A stretch of DNA of 49,423 bases from the NCBI RefSeq assembly GCF_017545445.1, contig NZ_JAFWOM010000090.1:1-49423 (forward strand), written 5' to 3'. A program made the position numbers and the translations under genes. Origin of the DNA: Fibrobacter sp. Its GTDB lineage: Bacteria; Fibrobacterota; Fibrobacteria; Fibrobacterales; Fibrobacteraceae. Below are positions 41,087 through 49,423 of this stretch, one piece after another. Position 1 is the first letter of the stretch, and each line of letters opens with the position of its first letter. Under the pieces are notes generated by a model that was not told where the DNA came from, ran no database searches, and worked only from the letters and a program-made list of their open reading frames with translations.

Positions 41087-42241
41087 ATGAATAAACAAAC
41101 TCTCTTCAACAACATCTTATCCCTTTGTCTCTCGGGCGCTCTTTTTTGCGCTTGCGGTGACAGCACTTCTTCGGACTCTAACAACGAAGGAGACGAATTC
41201 AAAAACACCATCAACGCCTTGGACTGGGGAACCGACACCACGTTCGTCATCGGGCACAAGACTCCCGATGTCGATGCAGTCACATCGGCTTTAAGCTACG
41301 CGGCACTCATGCGAGCCTTGGGCCACAACGCCGTAGCCAAAATTGTAAGCCCAATCAACCGTGAAACCGCCTACATCGTCGAAAAATTCGGCATCAAAGT
41401 CCCCGATGAGTTGAAATCCGTAAAAGCAGGCACTCGTCTCATCCTCACCGACCATGCCGAATCCGCACAGTCCGTCGAAGGAGTCAAAGAGGCTAAGATT
41501 CTCCAGATTATCGACCATCACGTTCCTGGCGACCTTGACGAAAAAGTCACCTCCGACACTTACGTGAACCGTCAAATTATCGGTTCCGCCTGCACTATCA
41601 TTTGGGATCTCTACAAGAAGGCTGACGTCAAAATTGACGACGAAATGGCCAAGATTCTTTTGGCGGGCATCCTTTCTGACACGCGCAACTTGACCAAAGT
41701 CGCATCCTCGGCTTTAGATTCGTCTGCATGGAAAAGCCTTATCGAACAGCTCAAGATTTCCCCCGATAGCGTTGCCAAGCTCTCCCGCGAAATGAGCGAC
41801 GCGTCGCACGATTACTACGGCATGACGGACAAGGAAATTTTCCTCTCCGACTACAAGGATTACGAAATTGAAGGCGTCAAAATCGGAATCGCAAGCAACG
41901 ACTGGTATGTCGATTCGACCAAGAGCGACTTCTTTAAACGTCTCGCCGCCGTGATGCCCGAAATCGCCAAAGAAAAGAAGCGCGACATTCTCTTCACCAA
42001 GGTTGATGGTCACGACCCGAATCCGGATCCGGAAACCGCAGAAGAAATGCCGTTCATCGAAACGGGTTCTTATACCCTCGTTTACGCCACAAGCGGCAAC
42101 GAAACCACCGCCAAGGAAATTGCCGAAAGCGCTTTCGGTGAACTTTTCAGCGAAGGTGTTTACTTCTCTGCCACAAAGTTAAGCCGCAAGTCGTTCATGG
42201 TTCCCAAAATTACGGAATACCTCGAAGGCAAGAAAAAATAA
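41087..42241 (+). CDS. Family II pyrophosphatase-like DHH protein with a lipoprotein signal
   Basis: This is a tandem paralogue of the gene before, 384 residues. The N-terminus is a hydrophobic leader ending LFCACGDSTSSDSNNEGDEF, read as a lipobox at Cys23 followed by the Ser/Asp/Asn-rich spacer typical of exported lipoproteins. The enzyme part keeps all motifs: IGHKTPDVDAV, LTDHAESAQS, IIDHHVPG, GILSDTRNLT and SRKSFMVP. If exported it would be a pyrophosphatase or related phosphoesterase in the periplasm, a place not usual for family II enzymes. The lipobox has Phe at -3, so export is likely but not certain. Confidence 0.75.
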   Translation: MNKQTLFNNILSLCLSGALFCACGDSTSSDSNNEGDEFKNTINALDWGTDTTFVIGHKTPDVDAVTSALSYAALMRALGHNAVAKIVSPINRETAYIVEKFGIKVPDELKSVKAGTRLILTDHAESAQSVEGVKEAKILQIIDHHVPGDLDEKVTSDTYVNRQIIGSACTIIWDLYKKADVKIDDEMAKILLAGILSDTRNLTKVASSALDSSAWKSLIEQLKISPDSVAKLSREMSDASHDYYGMTDKEIFLSDYKDYEIEGVKIGIASNDWYVDSTKSDFFKRLAAVMPEIAKEKKRDILFTKVDGHDPNPDPETAEEMPFIETGSYTLVYATSGNETTAKEIAESAFGELFSEGVYFSATKLSRKSFMVPKITEYLEGKKK

Positions 42242-42250
42242 AACCACCCC

Positions 42251-42279
42251 TTGCCAAAATAAAATTCCATTCCTACATT
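42251..42279 (+). promoter_or_regulatory. Promoter of the trp leader / trpB
   Basis: TTGCCA (42251-42256), 17 bases, TACATT (42274-42279). The predicted start of transcription is at about 42286, at or just before the leader-peptide ATG. Confidence 0.65.
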
Positions 42280-42285
42280 TGTAGT

Positions 42286-42342
42286 ATGAAGATGAACGCA
42301 GTAATCCGTTTCAACCGTTGGTGGTGGGGCTCTACGAAATAG
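42286..42342 (+). CDS. trpL: trp operon leader peptide with three tandem Trp codons
   Basis: The 18-codon ORF reads MKMNAVIRFNRWWWGSTK and stops at TAG 42340-42342. Codons 12-14 are TGG TGG TGG (42319-42327), immediately before the first pairing segment of an attenuator and 172 bases upstream of trpB. Trp-run leader peptides sense charged tRNA-Trp: ribosome stalling lets the anti-terminator form. ATG 42292 (third codon) lines up with the GTG starts of E1 and E2 and may be the true start. The RNA 5' end would be nearly at the start codon, so initiation may be leaderless. Confidence 0.85.
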   Translation: MKMNAVIRFNRWWWGSTK

Positions 42343-42411
42343 AGTCCGGTTTGCTGATTTCATCAAGTGTTTGTAAAAGGCTTTCGGGACTCTCCGGAAG
42401 CCGATTTTTTT
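42319..42411 (+). promoter_or_regulatory. trp transcription attenuator
   Basis: Segment 1 GGGCTCTA (42327-42334) pairs with segment 2 TAGAGTCC (42340-42347). Segment 2 can instead pair, through AGAGTCC, with GGACTCT (42387-42393), which spans the 3' end of the 5' terminator strand and its loop. The terminator is GGCTTTCGG/CCGGAAGCC (42379-42402) followed by seven T. A ribosome stalled on the Trp codons masks segment 1, frees segment 2 and disrupts the terminator, allowing trpB transcription. Confidence 0.85.
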
Positions 42412-42459
42412 GGTTTCTGGACTCGCAGCGCCTCAGCAGGCATAGAGACTTTAACCCTT

Positions 42460-42505
42460 AACTAGATCCTTCGACTTCGGGCTCCGCCCATCGCTCAGGA
42501 TGACA
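42460..42505. repeat. Family B element between attenuator and trpB
   Basis: GATCCTTCGACTTCGGGCTC ... CGCTCAGGATGACAG. Its right end supplies the only purine-rich stretch (AGGATGAC) upstream of the trpB start. Confidence 0.8.
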
Positions 42506-42513
42506 GAACAACA

Positions 42514-43788
42514 ATGACCTCTACAACTTCTAACAACGGTTTCTTTGACAAGTTCGGCGGCAAGTACGTTGCCGAAATCATCCGCCGCCCGCTCGACGAC
42601 CTCGAAGCGGCATTCAACAAGTACATCCACGATCCGGAATTTCTCGAAGAACTCCGCATCATCCAGCGCGACTACATTGGCCGCGAAACGCCGCTGTACT
42701 TTGCCCCGACCGCAACGGAACTGTTGGGCGGCGCACAGATTTACATCAAGCTGGAAGGTCTCGCCAACACGGGCGCCCACAAGATCAACAACGCTATCGG
42801 CCAGTGCCTACTTGCTAAGAAGATGGGCAAGACCCGCATCATCGCTGAAACAGGAGCCGGCCAGCACGGGCTTGCTACAGCCGCCGCTTGCGCAAAACTC
42901 GGCCTCGAATGCGTCGTCTATATGGGCGAAGTGGATGTCCGCCGTCAGCAACCGAACGTTGCCACCATGGAAATGTACGGTGCCAAGGTCGTGCCGGTCA
43001 CAAGCGGTAGCCGCACACTCAAGGACGCCGTGAACGAAGCCATGCGCGACTGGGCCACGAATTTCAAGAACACGCATTACGTGCTGGGTTCCGCTCTCGG
43101 CCCAGCCCCATTCCCGGATATCGTCCGCACTTTCCAGTCCATCATTGGCGAAGAAGTGAAGCGCCAGGCCGCAGAACGCAACATCGACATTGCCGCGGTT
43201 GTCGCTTGCGTGGGTGGCGGTAGCAACTCCATCGGCGTGTTTACGCCGTTCATCAACGACAAAAACGTTCGCTTGATTGGTGCAGAAGCCGGTGGCGTAG
43301 GCCCGAACGTTGGTGAAAACGCAGCCCGCATGACGGGTAACGCCAGCCGCGAAGGCATCGTGCAGGGTTACAAGAGCCGTTTCCTCATTGACGAAGACGG
43401 TCAATCCATGCCGACGCGCTCCATTTCGGCAGGTCTCGACTACATGGGCATTGGCCCGCAGCTCGCCGCACTCGGTGAATCCGGCCGCGTGGAATTCACC
43501 GCGATTCTCGACAAGGAAGCATTGGAAGCGGTGAAGTTCTTCGCCCGTAACGAAGGGATTTTGTTCGCCCTCGAAAGCGCGCATGCCGGTGCCGCCGCCA
43601 TGAAGATTGCGAAGGAGCTCCCGAAGGACAAGGCACTCGTCATCAACATGAGTGGCCGCGGCGACAAGGACATCTTTATCACGAGCCCCGTGTTCCGCCC
43701 CGAAAAGTGGAAAGAATTCCTGAAGGCAGAACTCAAGCGCCTCGACAACAACGAAGACATCCACGACGCGGAGATAATGAATAAGTAA
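42514..43788 (+). CDS. trpB: Tryptophan synthase beta chain
   Basis: This 424-residue PLP enzyme joins indole and serine to tryptophan. It has FGGKYVAE, GRETPLYFAP, the PLP lysine Lys90 in NTGAHKINNA, catalytic Glu112 in AETGAGQHG, and the phosphate loop CVGGGSNS. The pattern is TrpB1-type, which works with TrpA. The C-terminus runs into DNA just before a family C repeat. The ribosome site is poor and probably formed by the preceding family B repeat. Regulation is by the attenuator upstream. Confidence 0.96.
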   Translation: MTSTTSNNGFFDKFGGKYVAEIIRRPLDDLEAAFNKYIHDPEFLEELRIIQRDYIGRETPLYFAPTATELLGGAQIYIKLEGLANTGAHKINNAIGQCLLAKKMGKTRIIAETGAGQHGLATAAACAKLGLECVVYMGEVDVRRQQPNVATMEMYGAKVVPVTSGSRTLKDAVNEAMRDWATNFKNTHYVLGSALGPAPFPDIVRTFQSIIGEEVKRQAAERNIDIAAVVACVGGGSNSIGVFTPFINDKNVRLIGAEAGGVGPNVGENAARMTGNASREGIVQGYKSRFLIDEDGQSMPTRSISAGLDYMGIGPQLAALGESGRVEFTAILDKEALEAVKFFARNEGILFALESAHAGAAAMKIAKELPKDKALVINMSGRGDKDIFITSPVFRPEKWKEFLKAELKRLDNNEDIHDAEIMNK

Positions 43789-43989
43789 ACAGTGGTTAGT
43801 AAACAGTAAACAGGGATGAATTTAGTGATTAATAAGCAGCGGTTAAGCGTTTAGGCCATAAATAGGAATATAAAAGGAATGTTCTTATAGCAATCCTAAC
43901 CACCAACCACTAATCACTAACCACTTTTAATTTATTTCCTAACAACTAATCACAGAAATCTAATCACTAACCACCAACCACTAGTCACT
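43789..43989. repeat. Family C inverted array between trpB and trpA
   Basis: The whole 201-base gap consists of GTGGTTAGTAAACAGT words on the left, and their complements (CTAACCACCAACCACTAATC and others) on the right, with a short AT-rich centre. It ends at the trpA ATG. There is no promoter, and no Shine-Dalgarno before trpA. Confidence 0.85.
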
Positions 43990-44742
43990 ATGAATTTAAT
44001 GTCTCACCTCATTGCCGGGTTTCCGGACGCAGAAACTTCTATCGCTATCGCCGACGCTCTCGTGAAGGGAGGCGCGAACATTCTTGAAATCCAGCTCGCC
44101 TTCAGCGACCCGAGCGCGGACGGTCCCGCCATCCAGACGGCCTCCACCATCGCTCTCGAAAAAGGCTACTCCACCAAGCAAGGGCTCGAAGTCGTGAAGA
44201 AGATTCACGAACGCCACCCTGAAACGCCGATTTACATCATGACTTACGGCTCCCTCGCTTTTACCCCCGGCGTCGAAAACTTCGTCAAAATGTGCAAGGA
44301 CGCAGGCGTTTCCGCCTGCATCATTCCCGACCTTCCGTTCGACTGCGACGAAGGCCTCACCGAAGCTTGCAAGAAGCACGGCCTCGAAAACATCCCGGTC
44401 GCCGCTCCGAGCATGACGAAGGAACGTCTCGAAACGATGGCTTCCAAAGGATTCAAGTACATCTATGCAGCCCTCCGCGCAGGTACAACCGGTAGCGAAA
44501 CCACGATTGACCAGGCGACGCTCGACTTTATCGACACCGTCGGTAAGGGTGGCGCGAAGGTGCTCGGCGGCTTTGGCATCCGCAACGGCGAACAGTCCAA
44601 GGTGCTTAGCAAACACGTATATGCCGTGGTGGCGGGTTCCGTTTTCGTGAACATCGTGCTTGCAAACGCAGACACCGCCGAAGGCCGCGCAAAAGCCATT
44701 GAAGAAATCGAGGCGAAGGCCAAGGAAATCGCCGGCAAGTAA
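43990..44742 (+). CDS. trpA: Tryptophan synthase alpha chain, N-terminally short
   Basis: The 250 residues cleave indole-glycerol phosphate to feed indole to TrpB. Catalytic Glu33 (in ILEIQLAFSDP) and Asp44 (in SADGPAIQ), AALRAGTTG and GGFGIRNGEQ are present. The protein starts at the first barrel strand (MNLMSHLIAGFPD) and lacks about 15 residues of the usual N-terminal helix (the L..R.AL.PY region). A repeat array abuts the start, so the end may have been trimmed by repeat insertion, or an unusual start is used. A terminator follows. Confidence 0.93.
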   Translation: MNLMSHLIAGFPDAETSIAIADALVKGGANILEIQLAFSDPSADGPAIQTASTIALEKGYSTKQGLEVVKKIHERHPETPIYIMTYGSLAFTPGVENFVKMCKDAGVSACIIPDLPFDCDEGLTEACKKHGLENIPVAAPSMTKERLETMASKGFKYIYAALRAGTTGSETTIDQATLDFIDTVGKGGAKVLGGFGIRNGEQSKVLSKHVYAVVAGSVFVNIVLANADTAEGRAKAIEEIEAKAKEIAGK

Positions 44743-44876
44743 CAATATTCCGCTAAGAAATCCTTGTAAGGCGATTCCGCCACGGAACAAGTCCGGGGTG
44801 ACAAAAAGGCCGGAATGACAACGCATATGAATTCGGCACTGGATCCTTCCCCTCTACGAGGGTCAGGATGACGGTT
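44743..44876. repeat. Family B elements downstream of trpA
   Basis: GGCGATTCCGCCACGGAAC, AAGTCCGGGGTGACAAAAAGG and GGATCCTTCCCCTCTACGAG ... GTCAGGATGACGG, three palindromic B-type pieces in a row. Confidence 0.75.
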
Positions 44877-44880
44877 CTTA

Positions 44881-44909
44881 AAAGAGGTCGGGCCATCCGG
44901 CCTCTTTTT
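44881..44909 (+). terminator. Terminator after trpA
   Basis: AGAGGTCGG-GCCAT-CCGGCCTCT, a 9-bp stem with one G-U pair, followed by five T. Confidence 0.88.
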
Positions 44910-44964
44910 CTATTCATCTTCACAATAGACCATTCATCGTACAAATATCAGTCATTTGTCATAA

Positions 44965-44993
44965 TTTACAGTTCCTTACCGTAAGACTTATTA
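44965..44993 (+). promoter_or_regulatory. Possible promoter of the outer-membrane pair
   Basis: TTTACA, 17 bases, TTATTA in AT-rich DNA, about 30 bases before ATG 45024. The ribosome site is weak. Confidence 0.35.
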
Positions 44994-45023
44994 TTTTTTA
45001 TTAGACTTTAGCTGAAAAACATT

Positions 45024-45899
45024 ATGCGTAAAATCATTCTTTTAGTCATTATTTTTGCATGGGTAACCGCATGGGCTGAAGACGATGTCGTTTTAGCCCC
45101 CAGCTTTGCGCCCCCAGCTATGGCAGCAAAGCAGATTGCACCAGGCACGGAGTATCTTTTCACAATCGGCAACTCGCTTGGAGCCTGCGAACCCTCAAGC
45201 CCAACAACAATGCATTCCGACTTATGCCGAAGCGACCGCGAATACGGTGAAGATAAAATCAGCGGTTTCAACGCCCGCCTTGACATCAGCTTATACAGCA
45301 TCATGTGGCCCAAAACAGAAAACACCGAAGGAGCAGAGAACTGGTACGGTCACACGTTTGGCGGCGGATTATTCTTGACCATGCATTACTCCATCCCGTT
45401 AGAAATTGGAGTCTCCCCCATCATCGTGCAATGGCTCGGCCCCATATACATTGGAGCCGCATACGACTTGTCATTCGGTCATTACTTTGGCTACAACAGG
45501 ACTAGAAAAGGCAACGAAGTCTATTACACATACAACTTTGACGCAGGGGTCAGTACAAACAACATCTCCGGCTCGCTCAATTTAGGAGGCGGAACCATGT
45601 TTTTCATGAACAACCACGGTCTAGCCTTTGGCGCTCACGCCGGAATACGGCAATTGCACATCATCAATGCCGGCGAAAATCTTAAAGAATATCCAGCGAC
45701 CCGATTTTCAAAAGGCTATAAATTAGATAAATGGATATTCTATTACGGTTTTGAATATGCCTCTTATTCAAATTTGCCTTTGCTGAAAGAAGCAAACCAA
45801 AAGCAGCACTTTTTCTCTATTATTTCATACGAAATGGGGCTTCATACAGAAACAAATCCTGTCATTTATTGGTCTTTGTCGTTTAGTTTACTCCTATGA
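45024..45899 (+). CDS. Exported outer-membrane-type protein of unknown function
   Basis: The 291 residues begin with a signal peptide (cleavage after AWA-ED). The rest has many short amphipathic strands with Tyr/Phe/Gly (GAAYDLSFGHYFGYNR, SGSLNLGGGTMFF, GLAFGAHAGIRQL) and ends WSLSFSLLL, consistent with a beta-barrel. Two Cys (ACE and DLCR) are near the N-terminus. The family is not recognised. Its stop overlaps the start of the lipoprotein gene (ATGA). Confidence 0.6.
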   Translation: MRKIILLVIIFAWVTAWAEDDVVLAPSFAPPAMAAKQIAPGTEYLFTIGNSLGACEPSSPTTMHSDLCRSDREYGEDKISGFNARLDISLYSIMWPKTENTEGAENWYGHTFGGGLFLTMHYSIPLEIGVSPIIVQWLGPIYIGAAYDLSFGHYFGYNRTRKGNEVYYTYNFDAGVSTNNISGSLNLGGGTMFFMNNHGLAFGAHAGIRQLHIINAGENLKEYPATRFSKGYKLDKWIFYYGFEYASYSNLPLLKEANQKQHFFSIISYEMGLHTETNPVIYWSLSFSLLL

Positions 45900-47263
45900 A
45901 AAATATCTTAAATCATTGGATACGTTCTTTTTTAGCAATCGCATTGGCGATATTCCTTGCTAGTTGCAGCTCTATTACGCGTCCGCCTCCAGCAGCCGCT
46001 TTTATGGACAGCTATGGAAGAAACGAAGCTCTCAACAGCGCCAGTTTTGCATATTACGCAGGGCAACTAAAAAATGCCGTTCATGACGATGACGGTCACA
46101 ACACTGAATGGTGGGGCGACGTATCCTTCGAAAGATTTATCAGCGGCAATTACTTCACTTTCGGATACGGACTGCAATCATTCACCCCCATCGTGCAAGC
46201 TGGTTTTGCATCCCCGTACTTCGGCATCACAGGATGGGGCAACGCATTCGCTATTTTGTACGCACCGATGCACGATTCCAGCACATTTTTCACCCGATAT
46301 TCCGGCGGAGGAATGCTTATCGAGCAGATACCAATCAACGACAAATGGAAATTAGGTTTTACGCAACACTTGTCAAGGAACGGGCGCGAGATCGACAATG
46401 GCGGCAGACTCGGCAAGCTATGGATTCCGTATCCTGAGCCTAAATTCTATACAGAAGTTGGCGGAGGACTTTTCATAACCGGCCCTATTGGAGAAAAAGG
46501 CAAAATGTCATTTGAACTGCGTTATGGCAGAGACCTCGACGAAAAGCGTAACCGTTTTGCAATAACGATAGATTTTTGGGGATTTTCCTCGCCATTTTCA
46601 CTCGGCGGAAATGACGAAATAAGGAAAGCGGCTGCAAAGAATCTTGAAAAAATGAAAAACATGAAAACAGCTACGATTGAGAGTCCCCAAACAGCAACGT
46701 TCACAGATGCACAAAAAAACGATTCTAAAACGACGAGTTCGCTAACAAATTCAAGCACGTTCACCACAACAGATATACTACACACGATAAAACGACGCTG
46801 GTTCCGTTTCAGCGACACCACTCAAACGATTTCAACCATATACCACCCCGTTAAAAACGTTACCGCAAGCACCACCAAGGGAATTTGTTACAATGAAAAA
46901 GACAATACCGTTTGGCTCAAGCAGGATTATGGCAAAATGTTGTACCAAGTATCCGCAGATTCAATTGACTATTGCCAAGAAATGGAACGCAAAAACCTTT
47001 GGGGTACCGCTATTTTAGAAGGCGTACTCGGAACACTTCTAGCGGGCACACTTACAGGGAGCCTCCCTGCAAGCATTGCGATAGGAGCCGGTTTTGGAAC
47101 AGGATTTTGGGCACTTTTTAACTTTGGCTTTGATCCAGAAGAACTCGCCCCCAAAGTGTATCGCGAACTCTGTTCCGAGCAGCACACCAAAGAGCAAATT
47201 ATCGAGTGGCTCAAGCAATACCCGTGCGGCGGAGATTTTAAGACGATAAAAATAAAAGAATAA
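45896..47263 (+). CDS. Lipoprotein with barrel-like and membrane-helix segments, unknown function
   Basis: The 455-residue product is coupled to the gene before (4-base overlap). It has lipobox FLASC (Cys24), an N-terminal half rich in beta strands similar in style to its neighbour (GITGWGNAFAILYAP, EVGGGLFITGPIG), a Ser/Thr/Lys-rich linker near 265-300, and a C-terminal part with a Gly/Ala-rich hydrophobic hairpin (LEGVLGTLLAGTLTGSLPAS) and four Cys. The family is not recognised. The pair probably works together in the outer membrane (inference from coupling). Confidence 0.6.
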   Translation: MKNILNHWIRSFLAIALAIFLASCSSITRPPPAAAFMDSYGRNEALNSASFAYYAGQLKNAVHDDDGHNTEWWGDVSFERFISGNYFTFGYGLQSFTPIVQAGFASPYFGITGWGNAFAILYAPMHDSSTFFTRYSGGGMLIEQIPINDKWKLGFTQHLSRNGREIDNGGRLGKLWIPYPEPKFYTEVGGGLFITGPIGEKGKMSFELRYGRDLDEKRNRFAITIDFWGFSSPFSLGGNDEIRKAAAKNLEKMKNMKTATIESPQTATFTDAQKNDSKTTSSLTNSSTFTTTDILHTIKRRWFRFSDTTQTISTIYHPVKNVTASTTKGICYNEKDNTVWLKQDYGKMLYQVSADSIDYCQEMERKNLWGTAILEGVLGTLLAGTLTGSLPASIAIGAGFGTGFWALFNFGFDPEELAPKVYRELCSEQHTKEQIIEWLKQYPCGGDFKTIKIKE

Positions 47264-47570
47264 AGCTTTCAATCCGGGGGCGTTGCGGGGGTGGCCCCCG
47301 CTGTGGGGGTCGTGTAAGACTTGCCCTAGACCCATTCGACTCCGTGCTTTGCACTCCGCTCAGGGTGACACAATGTACGCACGGAATGACACAGGGCAAG
47401 GCTGGAGCGAGGGGGAACCCTCCCCCCTTTTAACCTAAAATTTCTATCTTTTCAATTGAATCAATTCACAGGATTCTTCGCCCCCGTTTACCCTGAGCCT
47501 GCCGAAGGGCACAGGATGACTCCTTAAGAACGATCCTACAACCTAAAACCTATAACCTAAAACCTATCCT
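47264..47570. repeat. Mixed repeat gap (B and C) before acn
   Basis: GGGGGCGTTGCGGGGGTGGC and a CCCCCGCTGTGGGGG-type palindrome, a B element (CATTCGACTCCG ... CGCTCAGGGTGACAC), a second B element (CCCTGAGCCTGCCGAAGGGC), and finally CCTACAACCTAAAACCTATA words that run up to the acn ATG. No promoter or Shine-Dalgarno is apparent. Confidence 0.75.
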
Positions 47571-49423
47571 ATGCTTTTTAATTTCGACATGATCCAGGCC
47601 ACATACGCTCGCATTCCTGCACGCGTCGCTGTTGCCCGCAAGCAGCTTGGCCGCCCGCTCACTCTCGCCGAGAAGATTCTCTACAGCCACCTGATCGATG
47701 GCGCAGAAAACAGAACCTACAAGCGCGGCGCTGATTTTGCCGAATTCCATCCGGACCGCGTGGCCATGCAAGACGCAACTGCCCAGATGGCCCTCCTCCA
47801 GTTCACGACTGCAGGCAAGTCCCGCGTGGCCGTGCCGAGTTCCGTGCACTGCGACCACTTGATTATTGCTCGCGAAGGTGTCGAAAAGGACCTTCCGCGC
47901 GCCAAGGAAGAAAGCAAGGAAGTGTACGACTTCTTGCAGTCCGTCTCTGCCAAGTACGGCATTGACTGCTGGCTCCCGGGTGCAGGCATCATCCACCAGG
48001 TGGTGCTCGAAAACTATGCTTTCCCGGGCGGAATGATGATTGGTACCGACTCCCACACCGTGAACGCAGGCGGTCTCGGCATGCTCGCGATTGGCGTGGG
48101 CGGTGCAGACGCTGTCGATGCAATGGTCGGTCTCCCGTGGGAACTCAAGTACCCGAAGATGATCGGTGTGAAGCTCACTGGCAAGCTCCAGGGTTTTGCA
48201 ACGGCTAAGGACATCATCCTCAAGCTCGCAGGCATCCTCACTGTTAAGGGTGGCACGAACGCTATTATCGAATACTTTGGCGAAGGCGCACGCAGCCTCT
48301 CCGCTACCGGCAAGGCAACAATTGCCAACATGGGTGCCGAAGTGGGCGCTACCTGCTCCACCTTCAGCTACGACGATTCCATGAGCCGTTACCTCCGCGC
48401 CACAGGCCGTGCCGACGTCGCCGATGCCGCCGACAAGATTGCCGCCGACCTCAAGGCCGACCCGGAAGTTGAAACCGAACCGGAAAAGTACTTTGACCGC
48501 GTTGTAGAAATCGACCTCAACACGCTCATTCCGCATTACAACGGCCCATTCAGCCCGGACCGTGCATTCGCCGTGACCGACATGGCAGAATCCCTCAAGG
48601 CCACCGAAACCAAGCCAGAATCTACGCCGGTCGTGAGCGCAGCCCTCATCGGTTCTTGCACGAACTCCAGCTACGAAGACCTCTACATGGCCGCGAACAT
48701 GATCAAGCAGGCTCTCGCCAAGGGTCTTTCCCCGAAGTGCCCGCTCCTCATCAACCCGGGTTCCGAACAGGTGCGCTACACCGCCGAACGCGACGGCCTC
48801 ATCGACTTGTTCAAGCAGTTCGGTGCAACCATCATGACGAACGCCTGCGGTCCTTGCATTGGCCGCTGGGACCGTGCCGGTGCCGACAAAAAGGAACTCA
48901 ACACCATCGTCCACAGCTTTAACCGCAACTTCGCGAAGCGCGCCGACGGCAACCCGAACACGCACGCCTTTGTGGCTAGCCCGCTCATGGCCGTGATTGC
49001 AGCTCTCAGCGGCGACATCCGCTTCAACCCGATGACCGACACCCTCGTGAACAATGAAGGCAAGGCTGTGAAGCTTGATCCGCCGGAACAGTGCGAACTC
49101 CCGCCGAAGGGCTTCGAAGTCAAGGACGCCGGCAACCAGGCTCCGGCCGAAGACGGTTCCAAGATTACCGTTTCCATCAACCCCGAAAGCAAGCGCCTGC
49201 AGGCCCTCGCACCGTTCGCCGCCTGGGACGGCAAGGACATCGTGGGCGCCCCGCTCCTCATCAAGGCCAAGGGCAAGTGCACTACCGACCACATTTCTAT
49301 GGCAGGTCCGTGGCTCAACTACCGCGGTCACCTCGAAAACATTTCGAACAACATGCTCATCGGCGCCGTGAACGCCTTCAACGGCGAAACGAACAAGGTC
49401 CTCTGCCAGTGCGGTGAATACAA
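47571..49423 (+). CDS. acn: Aconitate hydratase, 3' end outside the window
   Basis: 617 residues are visible of an expected roughly 750. The enzyme isomerises citrate to isocitrate in the TCA cycle. It is of the mitochondrial-type (ACO2-like) family: DHLI near residue 100, [29 protein letters not shown], and the 4Fe-4S ligands Cys363 ([10 protein letters not shown]), Cys426 and Cys429 ([11 protein letters not shown]). [14 protein letters not shown] opens the swivel domain. The ATG follows a family C array directly, so the translation signal is not a standard Shine-Dalgarno. Confidence 0.95.
   Translation, partial: MLFNFDMIQATYARIPARVAVARKQLGRPLTLAEKILYSHLIDGAENRTYKRGADFAEFHPDRVAMQDATAQMALLQFTTAGKSRVAVPSSVHCDHLIIAREGVEKDLPRAKEESKEVYDFLQSVSAKYGIDCWLPGAGIIHQVVLENYAFPGGMMIGTDSHTVNAGGLGMLAIGVGGADAVDAMVGLPWELKYPKMIGVKLTGKLQGFATAKDIILKLAGILTVKGGTNAIIEYFGEGARSLSATGKATIANMGAEVGATCSTFSYDDSMSRYLRATGRADVADAADKIAADLKADPEVETEPEKYFDRVVEIDLNTLIPHYNGPFSPDRAFAVTDMAESLKATETKPESTPVVSAALIGSCTNSSYEDLYMAANMIKQALAKGLSPKCPLLINPGSEQVRYTAERDGLIDLFKQFGATIMTNACGPCIGRWDRAGADKKELNTIVHSFNRNFAKRADGNPNTHAFVASPLMAVIAALSGDIRFNPMTDTLVNNEGKAVKLDPPEQCELPPKGFEVKDAGNQAPAEDGSKITVSINPESKRLQALAPFAAWDGKDIVGAPLLIKAKGKCTTDHISMAGPWLNYRGHLENISNNMLIGAVNAFNGETNKVLCQCGEY

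Noticed and set aside
47550..49331. 593-codon open frame on the minus strand
   Set aside because: It is antisense to aconitase, whose iron-sulphur cysteines and swivel-domain motif are clear. The reverse product is His/Cys/Val-rich in the usual shadow pattern.

Overview
The window looks like chromosomal DNA from a Fibrobacter-type bacterium (Fibrobacterota). This is inferred, not proven, from moderate GC, many lipoproteins and outer-membrane barrels (Omp85-like, PorV/PorQ-like), a fused TrpC-TrpF, KDO synthesis, and intergenic space crowded with short degenerate repeats. I see no phage, plasmid or CRISPR. One tRNA gene (Lys, TTT) is present.

Layout. 1-8.5 kb: repeats, a large TPR/transglutaminase lipoprotein, a YfcE-like phosphoesterase, family I pyrophosphatase (ppa), a one-POTRA Omp85-like barrel and a small membrane protein. 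8.7-11.6 kb: HrpB-type helicase carrying repeat-derived in-frame insertions. 11.7-20.6 kb, minus strand: gatC, kdsB, comEA-like, PilM-like and PilN-like proteins, rsmD, coaD, rhomboid, adenosine-kinase-like pfkB, a coiled-coil protein and a choice-of-anchor I protein, many abutting or overlapping. 20.7-23.7 kb: an Rpn-family nuclease followed by two extra copies of its C-terminal module, then two tandem AgmX/PglI-type lipoproteins. 24-29 kb: pcrA/uvrD, a membrane protein, a lipoprotein gene cut by three in-frame TAG codons, and rpmE2. 29-35.3 kb: LysM-like lipoprotein, surface glycan genes (GT2, flippase, sugar aminotransferase), tRNA-Lys, PorV-like barrel and a GT-like protein. 35.6-44.9 kb: gapA, trpCF, a small lipoprotein, two tandem family II (DHH) pyrophosphatases, trpB and trpA. 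45-49.4 kb: an outer-membrane protein/lipoprotein pair and an aconitase cut by the window edge.

The tryptophan region holds the most interesting regulation. Upstream of trpB there is a full trp attenuator: promoter, an 18-codon leader peptide with three consecutive Trp codons, alternative hairpins and a terminator. Two related leaders (E1, E2), with near-consensus promoters and terminators but no Trp codons, lie between trpCF and trpB.

A second theme is repeats. At least five families (A: GTCATTGCGAG type; B: GTCATCCTGAG/GGATCC type; C: GTGGTTAGT/TTAGG/CATTGGTCA word arrays; D: GACGAGAGAC arrays; E: GGTTCGACAGGCTCACC type) fill intergenic space, often as long imperfect inverted repeats running from a stop codon to the next start codon. 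A, B, D and E also sit in frame inside hrpB, trpCF and the Omp85-like gene, adding peptide segments to these proteins. A third theme is the Rpn nuclease locus, where a strong internal ribosome-binding site and a 73-bp sequence present in three perfect copies suggest either intragenic small antitoxins or exchangeable C-terminal tails.
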